DNA of 7,864 nt from DASXPG01 sp044449445 (GCA_044449445.1 JBIOIA010000118.1:1-7864); one strand, 5' to 3'; counted from the stretch's first letter, positions 1-6,815 are shown. The notes: generated from the sequence alone by a model not told the origin. A program made the numbers and translations.

Positions 1-125
1 CGCTCGAGGTGCAGTTCGCCTGCGGACGGCTGGGCGCGGTGTTCCTGCCGCTGAACACCCGCCTCACCGTACCCGAGCTTCACTACATCGTCGGCGATGC
101 CGCGCCGAAACTCATGATCCATGAC
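1..125 (+). CDS. AMP-binding acyl-CoA synthetase, internal fragment cut at both ends
   Basis: Reading from base 3 in frame, the plus strand gives about 40 residues typical of the N-terminal subdomain of class I adenylate-forming enzymes (fatty-acyl-CoA synthetase / AMP-dependent ligase family). The core is GAVFLPLNTRLTVPELHYI followed by VGDAAPKLMIHDADLAE. In the family this segment (small residue, LGAV, PLN, RL, EL.YI, D..P) lies near residues 60 to 110. These enzymes activate a carboxylate with ATP and load it on CoA. The frame stays open to 602, but after about residue 42 (near base 125) the translation becomes an Arg/Gly/Pro/His-rich shadow of the CheB gene on the other strand. The gene is therefore cut by the window edge on the left and by a join near base 120 to 130 on the right. 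It is unrelated in function and direction to everything else here. Family assignment is fairly sure; the substrate cannot be told. Confidence 0.75.
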
Positions 126-554
126 GCGGACCTGGCTGAGGTCGGCGGCGGCCGCCGCACGCAGGGCGGCGAGCAGCCGCCCGGGGTCGGCGGTCGCCGC
201 CTCGTTGGCCTCCGGCTTCTCGACCAGGTCCAGCGCTCCGAGCTCCAGCGCCCGGATCGCCTCCGCCATGTCGCGCCCGGCCCGCGCACTCACCACCACG
301 ATCGGCCGCGGCGACTCGCTCATGATGTACCCGATCGCGCCCAGACCGTCGAGCTCCGGCATCGTCAGGTCCATCGTCACCAGGTCCGGCTGGTGCGCGT
401 GCACCTTCTCGATCGCATCCAGCCCGTTTACCGCGGTCGCCACCACCCGGAACTCGCCCGAGGCGTCGATGATGTCCGACAGCGCGCGCCGCATCAGCGC
501 GCTGTCGTCCGTCACCAGCACCGTCGGCAGCGGCCTAGAGCTCGCGGGACCCAT
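120..554 (-). CDS. cheB: CheB-type receiver domain (protein-glutamate methylesterase, truncated)
   Basis: About 145 residues from an ATG at 554-552, which lies inside the end of cheD (20-base overlap). They form a complete response-regulator receiver domain: acidic pair D16/D17 (TDDS), phospho-acceptor D62 in LVTMDLTMPELDG, S89 in VVVSA and K113 in LVEKP. The TMDLTMPELDG core and the GALDLVEKP end are the CheB style of receiver, and the position after cheR-cheD supports CheB. CheB removes methyl groups from (and deamidates) chemoreceptor glutamates once phosphorylated by CheA. The C-terminal methylesterase domain (about 190 residues in intact CheB, with its Ser-His-Asp triad) is absent. The minus frame stays open to base 3, but below about base 120 it translates to sequence unlike CheB, while the other strand encodes an acyl-CoA synthetase piece. 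The break falls in the interdomain linker. No strong ribosome site is seen, so coupling to cheD is likely. A stand-alone receiver is possible but less likely. Confidence 0.8.
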
Positions 555-1017
555 GCAGCACCGAGCGGATATCCAGGTTGCCATCCGGCAGGTGGAGGAT
601 GACGGAGCGGCCGTAGTCGAGCCCGGTGTCCTCTCCGACGATCGGAATTCTCGCCGCCTTGAGAGCCTCGCGCGTCGCGGCGACGTTGCGGTCCCCCATC
701 AGCGCGATCCCGGCGGAGCCGACCCGGGCGAACATCGACGCGCCGCCGACCAGGCGCGCCCGCAGTCGCTCCGGCGCCGCGCCGAGCTTCACCATCTCCT
801 CGACCAGCAGCGGCACGGCGGTCTCGGGAAATTTCGCCGGGTTCGAGCGGTCGCGCGCCAGGGTCGGCGAGGGCAGCAGGACGTGGGCGAGCCCGCCGAC
901 GCCGGCCACGGGATCGTGCAGCACGCACGCGACGCACGAGCCCAGACCGTAGGTCGCGATGACCGCTTCTCCCTTCTCGACGGCCCAGTCGGCGACCTTC
1001 ACGACCCGTTCCTTCAC
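535..1017 (-). CDS. cheD: CheD chemoreceptor glutamine deamidase
   Basis: A 160-residue protein, full length for CheD. CheD deamidates selected glutamines of methyl-accepting chemotaxis proteins to glutamates, making sites for CheR and CheB; in some bacteria it also binds CheC. The fold signature is plain: a Cys in YGLGSCVACVLHDP (C28), a His in GGLAHVLLPS (H45) and a Thr just before the Cys loop (T22). These match the Cys27/His44/Thr21 triad of Thermotoga CheD with a one-residue shift. The downstream LVGGASMF and the GDRNV and IVGEDTGLDYGRS segments are also family hallmarks. The start is GTG at 1017-1015; it overlaps the cheR stop by four bases (GTGA), which points to translational coupling. 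Stop is TAG at 537-535. It is expected to act in the cytoplasm at receptor arrays. No receptor gene lies in this window. Confidence 0.95.
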   Translation of the reverse strand: MKERVVKVADWAVEKGEAVIATYGLGSCVACVLHDPVAGVGGLAHVLLPSPTLARDRSNPAKFPETAVPLLVEEMVKLGAAPERLRARLVGGASMFARVGSAGIALMGDRNVAATREALKAARIPIVGEDTGLDYGRSVILHLPDGNLDIRSVLHGSREL

Positions 1018-1811
1018 GCCGGCCTGCGGAACAACCGCTCGCGCGCGTCTTCGGTCCGGAACAGCGCGCGCGCCGCCCCGAACAGGGTCTCGACCTTGCC
1101 GAGGAGCAGCCAGCCACCGGGCACGAGTGCCTCGTGGAACCGCTCGAACAGCCGCTCCTGCGTCGGGCGGTCGAAGTAGATGACCACGTTGCGACACACG
1201 ATCAGATGATAGGGCGGCGCGGGCGCGGCGTCCCGCGTCAGGTCGTGGCGCACCGTGCGCACCAGCCGCCGGACCCGGTCGGCCACGTGGAACGGCGGGC
1301 CGCCCGGCCGGAACGCCCACGCGGCGAGGTCCTGCGGCACGTCCTCGACCGCGCTCGCGGGATACTCCGCCCGCTCGGAGAGCGCGAGCGCGCCGGGATC
1401 GAGATCGGTCGCATCGATCCGCACGCGCGATGTCCCCGCCGCCGCGGCGAACAGGATGGCGAGCGAGTACGCTTCCTCGCCCGTGGCGCTCCCCGCGCTC
1501 CATACCGACACCCGCCCGCCTCGCGCCGCGAGCTCCGGCACCACGCGCTCCTGCAGCACGGCGTACGTTTCCGGGTTCCGGAAGAACTTCGTGACGTTGA
1601 TCGTCAGCGCGTCGAGCAGCAGGTCCAGCTCCTCGGGCATGCGGTCGAGCAGGCTCGCGTAGTCGCCGAACGTGTGGACGCCGCGCGCGCGCATCCGCAC
1701 CGCCAGACGGCGCCGCAGGCACGGCTCGCGGTAGCTGGTCACCGACAGGCCCCTCCGCTCGATCTTCGCGAGCAGCGCGCGCAGCCCCTCGTCCGGCAGG
1801 TCCTGGCCCAT
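1014..1811 (-). CDS. cheR: CheR chemoreceptor methyltransferase
   Basis: A 265-residue S-adenosylmethionine-dependent protein-glutamate O-methyltransferase, normal length for CheR. It methylates chemoreceptor glutamates during adaptation. An N-terminal helical CheR domain (about residues 5-70) ends in the conserved NVTKFFRNPE (72-81). The catalytic domain carries motif I VWSAGSATGEEAYSLAI (103-119), the acidic SAM-ribose strand IDATDLDPGAL (132-142), CRNVVIYFD (206-214) and the GGWLLLGKVET strand (232-241). The Cys usual in motif I (SAGCS.GEE) is Ser108 here, a tolerable change. There are no TPRs at its C-terminus, unlike the Myxococcus FrzF type, but a TPR protein is encoded immediately upstream. 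The ATG at 1811-1809 shares one base with the stop of that gene (TGATG), so the two are probably translated together. Confidence 0.95.
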   Translation of the reverse strand: MGQDLPDEGLRALLAKIERRGLSVTSYREPCLRRRLAVRMRARGVHTFGDYASLLDRMPEELDLLLDALTINVTKFFRNPETYAVLQERVVPELAARGGRVSVWSAGSATGEEAYSLAILFAAAAGTSRVRIDATDLDPGALALSERAEYPASAVEDVPQDLAAWAFRPGGPPFHVADRVRRLVRTVRHDLTRDAAPAPPYHLIVCRNVVIYFDRPTQERLFERFHEALVPGGWLLLGKVETLFGAARALFRTEDARERLFRRPA

Positions 1812-3430
1812 CACGGCGCCTGCTCCAGCGTCTCGAGGTTCTTCCTGGCCAGCTCGTGGGCCGGGTTCAGCGCCAGCACCTCCTTCCAGTAGCCCTGCGC
1901 CTCGGGACGGCGCGCTTGCTTGAAGGCGATGTTGCCGAGCTTGAAGTAGACGTCGTCGCCCAGCCGGGGCGCGAGCTTGAGCACGCGCAGGTAGGCCGCC
2001 TGGGCCTCGTCCGCGCTTCCCGCCTTGTACGCCAGGTCGCCGATGTTCTTGGAGAGCTGCGGAATGGACGGGTCCTCTTCGAGAGCCGCCTGGAGCGTCG
2101 CCTGCGCGTCCGCCGTCCTCCCGAGCCGCTCGTAGAGCGCGGCGAGGTTGTTGCGCAGTGCCGCCCGCTTCGGGTGCGCCTGGGCGGCCTCTTCCGCCAC
2201 CTGCAGGGCCGCGCTCTCGCCGCTCACGAGCAGCGTGGCGAGCGTCCTGGCCCAGAACCACACGGCGGGCGGTGCGGCGTTCATCATGCCGTGCGCCCTC
2301 TCGAGGTGCTCGAGCGCATGCTGGCCGTCGCCGCGCTTCACGCCCAGCACGCCCCAGCTGACGAGGATGTGCCAGTCGTTAGGCGCGCGTGCCGCCGCGG
2401 CCGAGTACGCCGCCTCGGCCTCGGCGAGCCGGCCCATCTGCTCGAGCGCCAGCGCGAGGTTGTGGAGGATCGCGGCGCTGCCGCCGCTCTTTTCGGCGGC
2501 GTGGCGCAGCGAATCCACCGCGTCGGTCCAGCGGCCCTGCCGGAGCGCCACCAGGCCGAGATAGAAGTGGCCCTGCGTGTCGGCGGGCCGGAGGTCCACG
2601 ACCCGGCGGAACTCGCCGCTCGCCTCGTCGAGCATCGCCGTCTTGTAGAAGGCGAGGCCGAGGTTCCGGTGCTCTTCGACGCGCGCCTCGCTGGCGGCGT
2701 CCGCGGCCACCGACTGGCTGGTGCGCCCCAGGCGGTGCGCGAAGCCCGCGGTGATCAGCCCGAACAGCGCCTTGCCCACCTCGAACTCCAGCACGCCGGA
2801 GTCCTCGATGAGGTGGGTCACGTCGCGCGTACCGTCGAGCAGCGGGATGATCCGCTGCTGCTCGGCGGTGAGGGTCACGTCCGAGGATGCGAGACGCTCG
2901 GCCTCGACCACGAAGATCAGGTCGAACGACGGGATCTTCTTCTCGATGAGGCTCCACTCGTCCACCCGACGCGCGCCCTCGAGCAGCAGCGACTCGGGGC
3001 TGATGTGGACGGTGAAGTCCTGCGTGTCGGGCTTGACGTCGCTCTCGAAGCTGAACGTGCCCGAGGTCCAGGTGAACAGGTAGTAGACGGCCTCCTCGAT
3101 CTGCACCCGCATGTAGCGCTCGAGCTCGGTGCGGGAGAGCGCGCCCATGTCCACCAGCAGCTCGCCGACGCGCTTGTCGCGCTGGCGCGACTGCCTGTCG
3201 ATCGCGTCCATCAGCTGATCGTTGGTGATGAGACCGTTCTTCACGAGCACGTCGCCGAGCCGGTCACGGCGGTTGACGATCGACGCGTACGTGATGTGCC
3301 CGTTGTCGAAGAAGATGTAGCCGAAGTTGCTCTTGTCGGCGACGGACAGGCAGCCCGTCTTCTTGCCCATGGCCAGGAGCTGCAGCACGTCCGGGAGACT
3401 CGCCTCGCGCAGGCTGCCCTTGATCGCCAT
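1811..3430 (-). CDS. PATAN/DUF4388 protein with C-terminal TPR repeats
   Basis: A 539-residue cytoplasmic protein with no signal peptide or membrane helix. Residues 1-60 open with a PATAN (DUF4388) signature: MAIKGSLREASLPDVLQLLA, then GKKTGCLSV and GYIFFDNGHITYA. Residues 56-120 hold two RLGDVLVKNGLIT / RVGELLVDMGALS units, each followed by a helix, resembling the N-terminal domain of GspE/PilB-type ATPases. The PATAN fold resumes at LFTWTSGTFSFES (118-130). Residues 190-235 look like a winged-helix (LLDGTRDVTHLIEDSGV, then KALFGLITAGF). From about 253 to 535 there are seven or eight degenerate TPRs, for example NLGLAFYKTAMLDEASGEF. PATAN proteins are signalling adaptors; in cyanobacteria PATAN-receiver proteins act on type IV pilus motors. 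Here it is probably a scaffold between the GTPase/ATPase part and the Che enzymes (inference). The ATG at 3430-3428 shares one base with the upstream stop; GAGG ten bases before it may be the ribosome site. Confidence 0.88.
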   Translation of the reverse strand: MAIKGSLREASLPDVLQLLAMGKKTGCLSVADKSNFGYIFFDNGHITYASIVNRRDRLGDVLVKNGLITNDQLMDAIDRQSRQRDKRVGELLVDMGALSRTELERYMRVQIEEAVYYLFTWTSGTFSFESDVKPDTQDFTVHISPESLLLEGARRVDEWSLIEKKIPSFDLIFVVEAERLASSDVTLTAEQQRIIPLLDGTRDVTHLIEDSGVLEFEVGKALFGLITAGFAHRLGRTSQSVAADAASEARVEEHRNLGLAFYKTAMLDEASGEFRRVVDLRPADTQGHFYLGLVALRQGRWTDAVDSLRHAAEKSGGSAAILHNLALALEQMGRLAEAEAAYSAAAARAPNDWHILVSWGVLGVKRGDGQHALEHLERAHGMMNAAPPAVWFWARTLATLLVSGESAALQVAEEAAQAHPKRAALRNNLAALYERLGRTADAQATLQAALEEDPSIPQLSKNIGDLAYKAGSADEAQAAYLRVLKLAPRLGDDVYFKLGNIAFKQARRPEAQGYWKEVLALNPAHELARKNLETLEQAP

Positions 3431-5388
3431 CAGTGCAGATCCTCGACCAGGCGGTCGGCGATGTCGGGCCAGTCCCACACGACCTTCTCGCGGCTCGACA
3501 GCGAGGGATCGAGACCGGTCGGCAGCGGCGCGCTGATCGCCTGCGCCTGCGACGCGCGCGGGGCGCGGCCGCCGACGGCTGCGCGCGCGGCGGCCACGGT
3601 GAGCCCGCCGCCCTCCGTCTCGATCGCCGAGAGCGCGCGGTTCACGAGGCCCTGCACGGCGCGCGCGCTGTCCGCCGGGCGCGAGGCCAGGAACTCGACG
3701 ACCTCCTCGTCGGCGGCGACGCCGTGCACGGAGAGCAGGCGGCGCACCAGCTCCTCGCGCATCGGCCGGTCGGGCGCGGACAGCTCGACCACCAGGCCGC
3801 CCTCGAACCGCGTCACCAGACGCGACGCCACGCCCTCGAGCTGCGCCGGCGCGCGGTCCGCCGCGAACACCAGCTGTTTCTCCGTGTCCGCCATCACGTT
3901 GAACAGGTTGAACAGCTCGTCCTGCGTCTGCTCCTTCCCGGCGATCAGCTGGACGTCGTCGAGCAGGAACGCGTCGGCCTTCCGGTAGCGGCGCCGCCAC
4001 CACTCGACCTTGTCCGCGTCGATCGCGGCGAGCAGGTCCTCGATGAACGTCTGTGCGCCCAGGCACGCCACGAGCCTGGTCCTGGAGGCGAGCGCGTTGC
4101 CGATCGCATGGAGCAGGTGCGTCTTCCCCACCCCGCTCGGCCCGACCAGGAACAGCGGCGTGTAGCGTCTTCCCGGTTCCTGCACCACGAGTCTGGCCGC
4201 GCGCACGACCGCCTCGTTCGCCGCGCCGACCACGTACGTCTCGAGCGTCAGCGCCGGCGTCGGCGCGGGCGGCGGGATGAGTCCCTCGCGCAGCTTGCCC
4301 ACGAACGCGCGCGCATCTTCGACCTTGTCCGGATCACGGAACCGGGCGTGGCCCGCCGTCATCGGATCGAGCGCGCCCGCCTCCTCGGCCAGTGCGCGCA
4401 GCGCCTCGACGTCACGCTGGAACTGCGCGAGCACCTCCTCGACATCGGGCAGGCTCTCCTTGTTGATGAGCGCTTCGAGCCGCGCGGTGCGGTAGCCCTC
4501 GCCCTGCCAGCGCATCACGGCCTCGCCGACGCGGCTGCGCCACGAGTCGAGCGAATCGGCGACCGTGCGCGTGACGGCCGAGAGGAAGGCCGAGAACTCG
4601 TCGGCGGCCGCCGCCAGCGAGGGTGCCGCGGCCGCAGCTGGCTGCGGCGCCGCGGGGGCGCCATGGCCGTCCTCCGGGTGCACTTCGGCGAGCAGGGCCT
4701 TCGCGCCGGCGGGCGTGAGCGGCGCGTCGCTCACGGCCTGGAATGCCGAGAGCTTGTTGATCAGCCCAACCAGCTCGCGCACGCTCGCGGTCTCCGCCTC
4801 GGCGACGGCCTCGAGCACGCCGGGGCCGAACGCGACCTTCCGGTCGTCGGCCTTGCGACGCAGGATCGCCAGCCGCGTCTCGAAGTCCGGCGGCGCGAGG
4901 TCCACCAGCAGGCCGCCCGAGAGCCTCGAGACCAGGCGCTCGTCGAGGTCTTCGATCTCGGCCGGCGGCCGGTCGGAGGCGAGCAGCAGCTGGCGCCCGC
5001 TGCCCTGCATGGCCTCGGAGATCCGCAGCAGCTCGGACTGCATCTCGCGGTGCTTGGCCAGGAACTGCACGTCGTCGATCAGCAGGACGTGCGTCTCCTC
5101 GAGGCTCTTGCGCAGCGCGTCCAGCGCGCCGGCGGCGACCGCCGCGTGGTACTGGCCGACGAACTCCTCGAGCGTCAGGTAGCGGACGGTGAGATTGCCC
5201 TGCTGCTGCGACGCGAACCCCACCGCCTGGAGCAGGTGGGTCTTGCCCAGCCCCGACCTTCCATAGAGGAAGAGGGGGTTATAGGCCTGCCCCGGCGTCT
5301 GGGCGACCGCCTGTGCCGCCGTGAAGGCCAGGCGGTTGCTGGGCCCCACGACGAAGGCGTCGAACTGGAGGCGGGGATTGAGATCCAT
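3430..5388 (-). CDS. Tandem DnaA-like AAA+ ATPase lacking a DNA-binding domain
   Basis: A 652-residue protein with two DnaA/Hda-type AAA+ modules. Module 1 (about 5-235) begins with LQFDAFVVGPSNRLAF, like DnaA domain III, and has Walker A GRSGLGKT (43-50), Walker B LLIDDVQFL (102-110), sensor 1 ASDR (137-140), box VII arginines R151/R155 (RLVSRLSGGL) and sensor 2 SVRELVGLINKL (202-213). Module 2 (about 383-605) has Walker A GPSGVGKT (416-423), Walker B FLLDDVQLI (474-482), sensor 1 AADR (509-512), R523/R527 (RLVTRFEGGL) and sensor 2 SARAVQGLVNRAL (574-586). Both look ATPase-competent. An Ala/Pro linker (240-262) and a helical region (263-370) join them. DnaA domain IV, the double-stranded-DNA-binding HTH, is absent; the chain ends in a short acidic, Trp-containing tail (VVWDWPDIADRLVEDLH). 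A replication-initiation role is therefore unlikely. The ATG shares one base with the mglA stop, and the gene is also coupled to the PATAN gene. The role is unknown; an effector or remodeller tied to the GTPase switch is an inference. Confidence 0.9.
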   Translation of the reverse strand: MDLNPRLQFDAFVVGPSNRLAFTAAQAVAQTPGQAYNPLFLYGRSGLGKTHLLQAVGFASQQQGNLTVRYLTLEEFVGQYHAAVAAGALDALRKSLEETHVLLIDDVQFLAKHREMQSELLRISEAMQGSGRQLLLASDRPPAEIEDLDERLVSRLSGGLLVDLAPPDFETRLAILRRKADDRKVAFGPGVLEAVAEAETASVRELVGLINKLSAFQAVSDAPLTPAGAKALLAEVHPEDGHGAPAAPQPAAAAAPSLAAAADEFSAFLSAVTRTVADSLDSWRSRVGEAVMRWQGEGYRTARLEALINKESLPDVEEVLAQFQRDVEALRALAEEAGALDPMTAGHARFRDPDKVEDARAFVGKLREGLIPPPAPTPALTLETYVVGAANEAVVRAARLVVQEPGRRYTPLFLVGPSGVGKTHLLHAIGNALASRTRLVACLGAQTFIEDLLAAIDADKVEWWRRRYRKADAFLLDDVQLIAGKEQTQDELFNLFNVMADTEKQLVFAADRAPAQLEGVASRLVTRFEGGLVVELSAPDRPMREELVRRLLSVHGVAADEEVVEFLASRPADSARAVQGLVNRALSAIETEGGGLTVAAARAAVGGRAPRASQAQAISAPLPTGLDPSLSSREKVVWDWPDIADRLVEDLH

Positions 5389-5993
5389 CAGCGGCGCGCC
5401 GCGCTGCCCTCGCTCAGCTTGCGGAGCACGTCGGCGCTGATCGCTTTCAGGGTCTCGAACACGCCCGGACCGTGCAAGGCATCGGCGCTGACCGAGGTCA
5501 GGCTGCGGAAGTTGAGCGCGTCGTCGAGCTCGGCGGATGAGAGGATGAGCTCGCGCGGCAGGTCCTGCTTGTTGTACTGGAGGATCATCGGCAGCGTCCT
5601 GACGTCCATGCCCTGCTCCAGCACGTTCTGGTGCAGGTTCTGGAGACTCTCGATGTTCTCGTCGAGCTGGCGCACCTGGCTGTCGGCGACGAACACCACG
5701 CCGTCGGCGCCCTGGAGCACAAGCTTCCGCGTCGCATTGTAGTACACCTGCCCGGGCACCGTGTAGAGCTGGAACTTGGTCGTGAACCCCGAGATCGAGC
5801 CCAGCTCGAGCGGCAGGAAGTCGAAGAACAGCGTCCGGTCGGTCTGGGTCGCGAGCGACACCATGCGCCCTTTGCGATCGTCCGGCACCTGCCCGTAGAT
5901 GTAATGCAGGTTGCTCGTCTTCCCGGACCGGCCCGGCCCGTAGTAGACGATTTTGCACGTGATCTCGCGCGTCGTGAAGTTCACCAGCGACAT
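5388..5993 (-). CDS. mglA: MglA-family small Ras-like GTPase
   Basis: A 201-residue GTPase close in length and numbering to Myxococcus xanthus MglA (195 aa), the polarity switch for gliding and type IV pili. Visible motifs are: P-loop GPGRSGKTS (19-27, with G21); the TDR (51-53) with R53, the intrinsic arginine finger of MglA; G3 as YTVPGQ (77-82) with Thr78 in place of the usual Asp and Gln82 present; VVFVADSQ (99-106); G4 NKQD (141-144); and G5 SVSADALHG (167-175). The Thr in G3 separates MglA from ordinary Ras proteins. No lipid-anchor or transmembrane segment is visible. Roadblock genes just upstream are the expected partners, since MglB is a roadblock-type GAP. The ATG is four bases after the upstream stop, with GGTGAG just before it as a weak ribosome site. 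MglA-like by family is certain; polarity control in this organism is inferred. Confidence 0.96.
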   Translation of the reverse strand: MSLVNFTTREITCKIVYYGPGRSGKTSNLHYIYGQVPDDRKGRMVSLATQTDRTLFFDFLPLELGSISGFTTKFQLYTVPGQVYYNATRKLVLQGADGVVFVADSQVRQLDENIESLQNLHQNVLEQGMDVRTLPMILQYNKQDLPRELILSSAELDDALNFRSLTSVSADALHGPGVFETLKAISADVLRKLSEGSAARR

Positions 5994-5997
5994 GGGC

Positions 5998-6465
5998 TCA
6001 CCGGCGAAAGAGCGTTGCGAGACTGCTGTTGAGCTCGGTCTCGAAGTTCTCCGCGAGGATCGGCCGCTTCGGCTGATCCACGGGGGCGGCCTGCCTGAGC
6101 GCCGCGGCGAACTCCTCGAAGAACACCTGCACCAGCCCGATCGACGTTTCCTTTCCGAATACGGTCAGCACGATCAGCTTCCCGCGCGGGGTCTCGCAGC
6201 CGGCCAGGTGGATGCCGTGGCGCTGCCCGGCGTGGTAGAGCGCCGCGAACGTCCGCTCGCCGACCTGCTCCGCGAGCGCGCCGCTGCTGGCCATGATCGC
6301 GGCGCCCAGGGCCGCCGCGGACATCAGGTCCACCGCCTTGGTGAAGCCGTGCTGCGCGAGCACCTGCCCGGCCGGCGTCATGACCGCGACGAGCCGCGCG
6401 CTCGACTGGCCGACGAACCGCCCGAGCGGTCGCTCGGTCCAGGCCTCGACGACGGTGGTGCTCAC
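5998..6465 (-). CDS. Roadblock/LC7-like protein, 155 aa, probable MglA regulator
   Basis: A soluble 155-residue alpha/beta protein directly upstream of mglA. Residues about 10-120 follow the roadblock/longin pattern: strand ARLVAVMTPAGQVLAQHGF (23-41), helix MSAAALGAAIMASSGALAEQVG (48-69), strands FAALYHAGQRHGIHLAGC and KLIVLTVFG, then a helix TSIGLVQVFFEEFAAALR (107-124). A 30-residue tail (KRPILAENFETELNSSLATLFRR region) ends the protein. Roadblock proteins bind Ras-like GTPases; Myxococcus MglB, a roadblock homodimer, is the GAP for MglA. Adjacency to mglA makes a GAP, GEF-partner or scaffold role likely, but which one cannot be told. The chosen GTG at 6465-6463 overlaps the previous stop by four bases (GTGA), the same arrangement as its neighbours. 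Identity as roadblock is moderately sure: the fold pattern is clear but the sequence is divergent. Confidence 0.78.
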   Translation of the reverse strand: MSTTVVEAWTERPLGRFVGQSSARLVAVMTPAGQVLAQHGFTKAVDLMSAAALGAAIMASSGALAEQVGERTFAALYHAGQRHGIHLAGCETPRGKLIVLTVFGKETSIGLVQVFFEEFAAALRQAAPVDQPKRPILAENFETELNSSLATLFRR

Positions 6466-6815
6466 CCGCGCTCGCTCGCCTCGATCGCGTGCATCATCTC
6501 GAGCCGCGCGAGGCCGACGTTCACGCCCGCCTCCGCGATGACCGCGACCAGCAGCTCCTTGCCCACCGCCACGAGCAGCGCGCCGCGGTCGGCCTGCATC
6601 TGCACGAATTTTACGTGCCCCGCCCCGGTCGCCGCCGCCGCGCCGCTCACCTTGCGCGCCAGCGAGGCGGCGAAAGCGGCCAGCGTCTTCCCGTTGACGC
6701 CGACCATGAGGAGCTGGGACACCGCGAGTCCGTCCTCGGCGGCGACGAACATGGATCCCTGCACGCCGCGCACGCGCGAGAGCCGCTCCAGCGAGCGCTC
6801 CAGGTGGTCGGTCAC
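6462..6815 (-). CDS. Roadblock/LC7 domain protein (MglB-like), 117 aa
   Basis: A compact one-domain roadblock protein, near the usual 110-160 residues of bacterial MglB-like proteins. It shows LERLSRVRGVQGSMFVAAED (9-28, the opening helix and strand, with the V.G..V.D pattern), GLAVSQ, the helix NGKTLAAFAASLARKVSGAAAA (41-62), the strand HVKFVQMQADRGALLVAVG (67-85) and ELLVAVIAEAGVNVGLARLEM (87-107). The last of these is the family's characteristic strand plus N.G..R motif. Expected role: GTPase-activating or docking partner of the MglA-like protein encoded two genes downstream. A longer GTG start at 6833 exists. I prefer GTG at 6815-6813: GGAGG lies seven bases before it, it makes the GTGA overlap with the previous stop, and the family begins near there. 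Confidence 0.85.
   Translation of the reverse strand: MTDHLERSLERLSRVRGVQGSMFVAAEDGLAVSQLLMVGVNGKTLAAFAASLARKVSGAAAATGAGHVKFVQMQADRGALLVAVGKELLVAVIAEAGVNVGLARLEMMHAIEASERG

Noticed and set aside
3..119. CheB extending to the window edge in its open minus frame
   Set aside because: The residues below base 120 show no methylesterase motif, and the plus strand there encodes a recognisable synthetase segment.
126..602. Continuation of the acyl-CoA synthetase frame beyond base 125
   Set aside because: The translation turns into low-complexity Arg/His/Pro sequence, exactly opposite the conserved CheB receiver, so it is not coding.
1014..2261. Longer reading of cheR reaching back to about 2261
   Set aside because: The extra residues are a shadow of the TPR gene in another frame. 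The ATG at 1811 gives normal CheR length and a TGATG junction.
3430..5388. Chromosomal dnaA and a nearby replication origin
   Set aside because: The protein has two AAA+ modules and no domain IV. No dnaN, gyrase gene or cluster of TTATCCACA-like boxes is nearby, and there is no intergenic DNA for an origin.
1856..5742. Very long open frames on the plus strand (two of about 710 and 770 codons) opposite the PATAN and DnaA-like genes
   Set aside because: They are mirror frames produced by high-GC codon bias. Their translations are Arg/Ala/Leu/His-rich with no domain pattern, and the minus strand carries clear families throughout.
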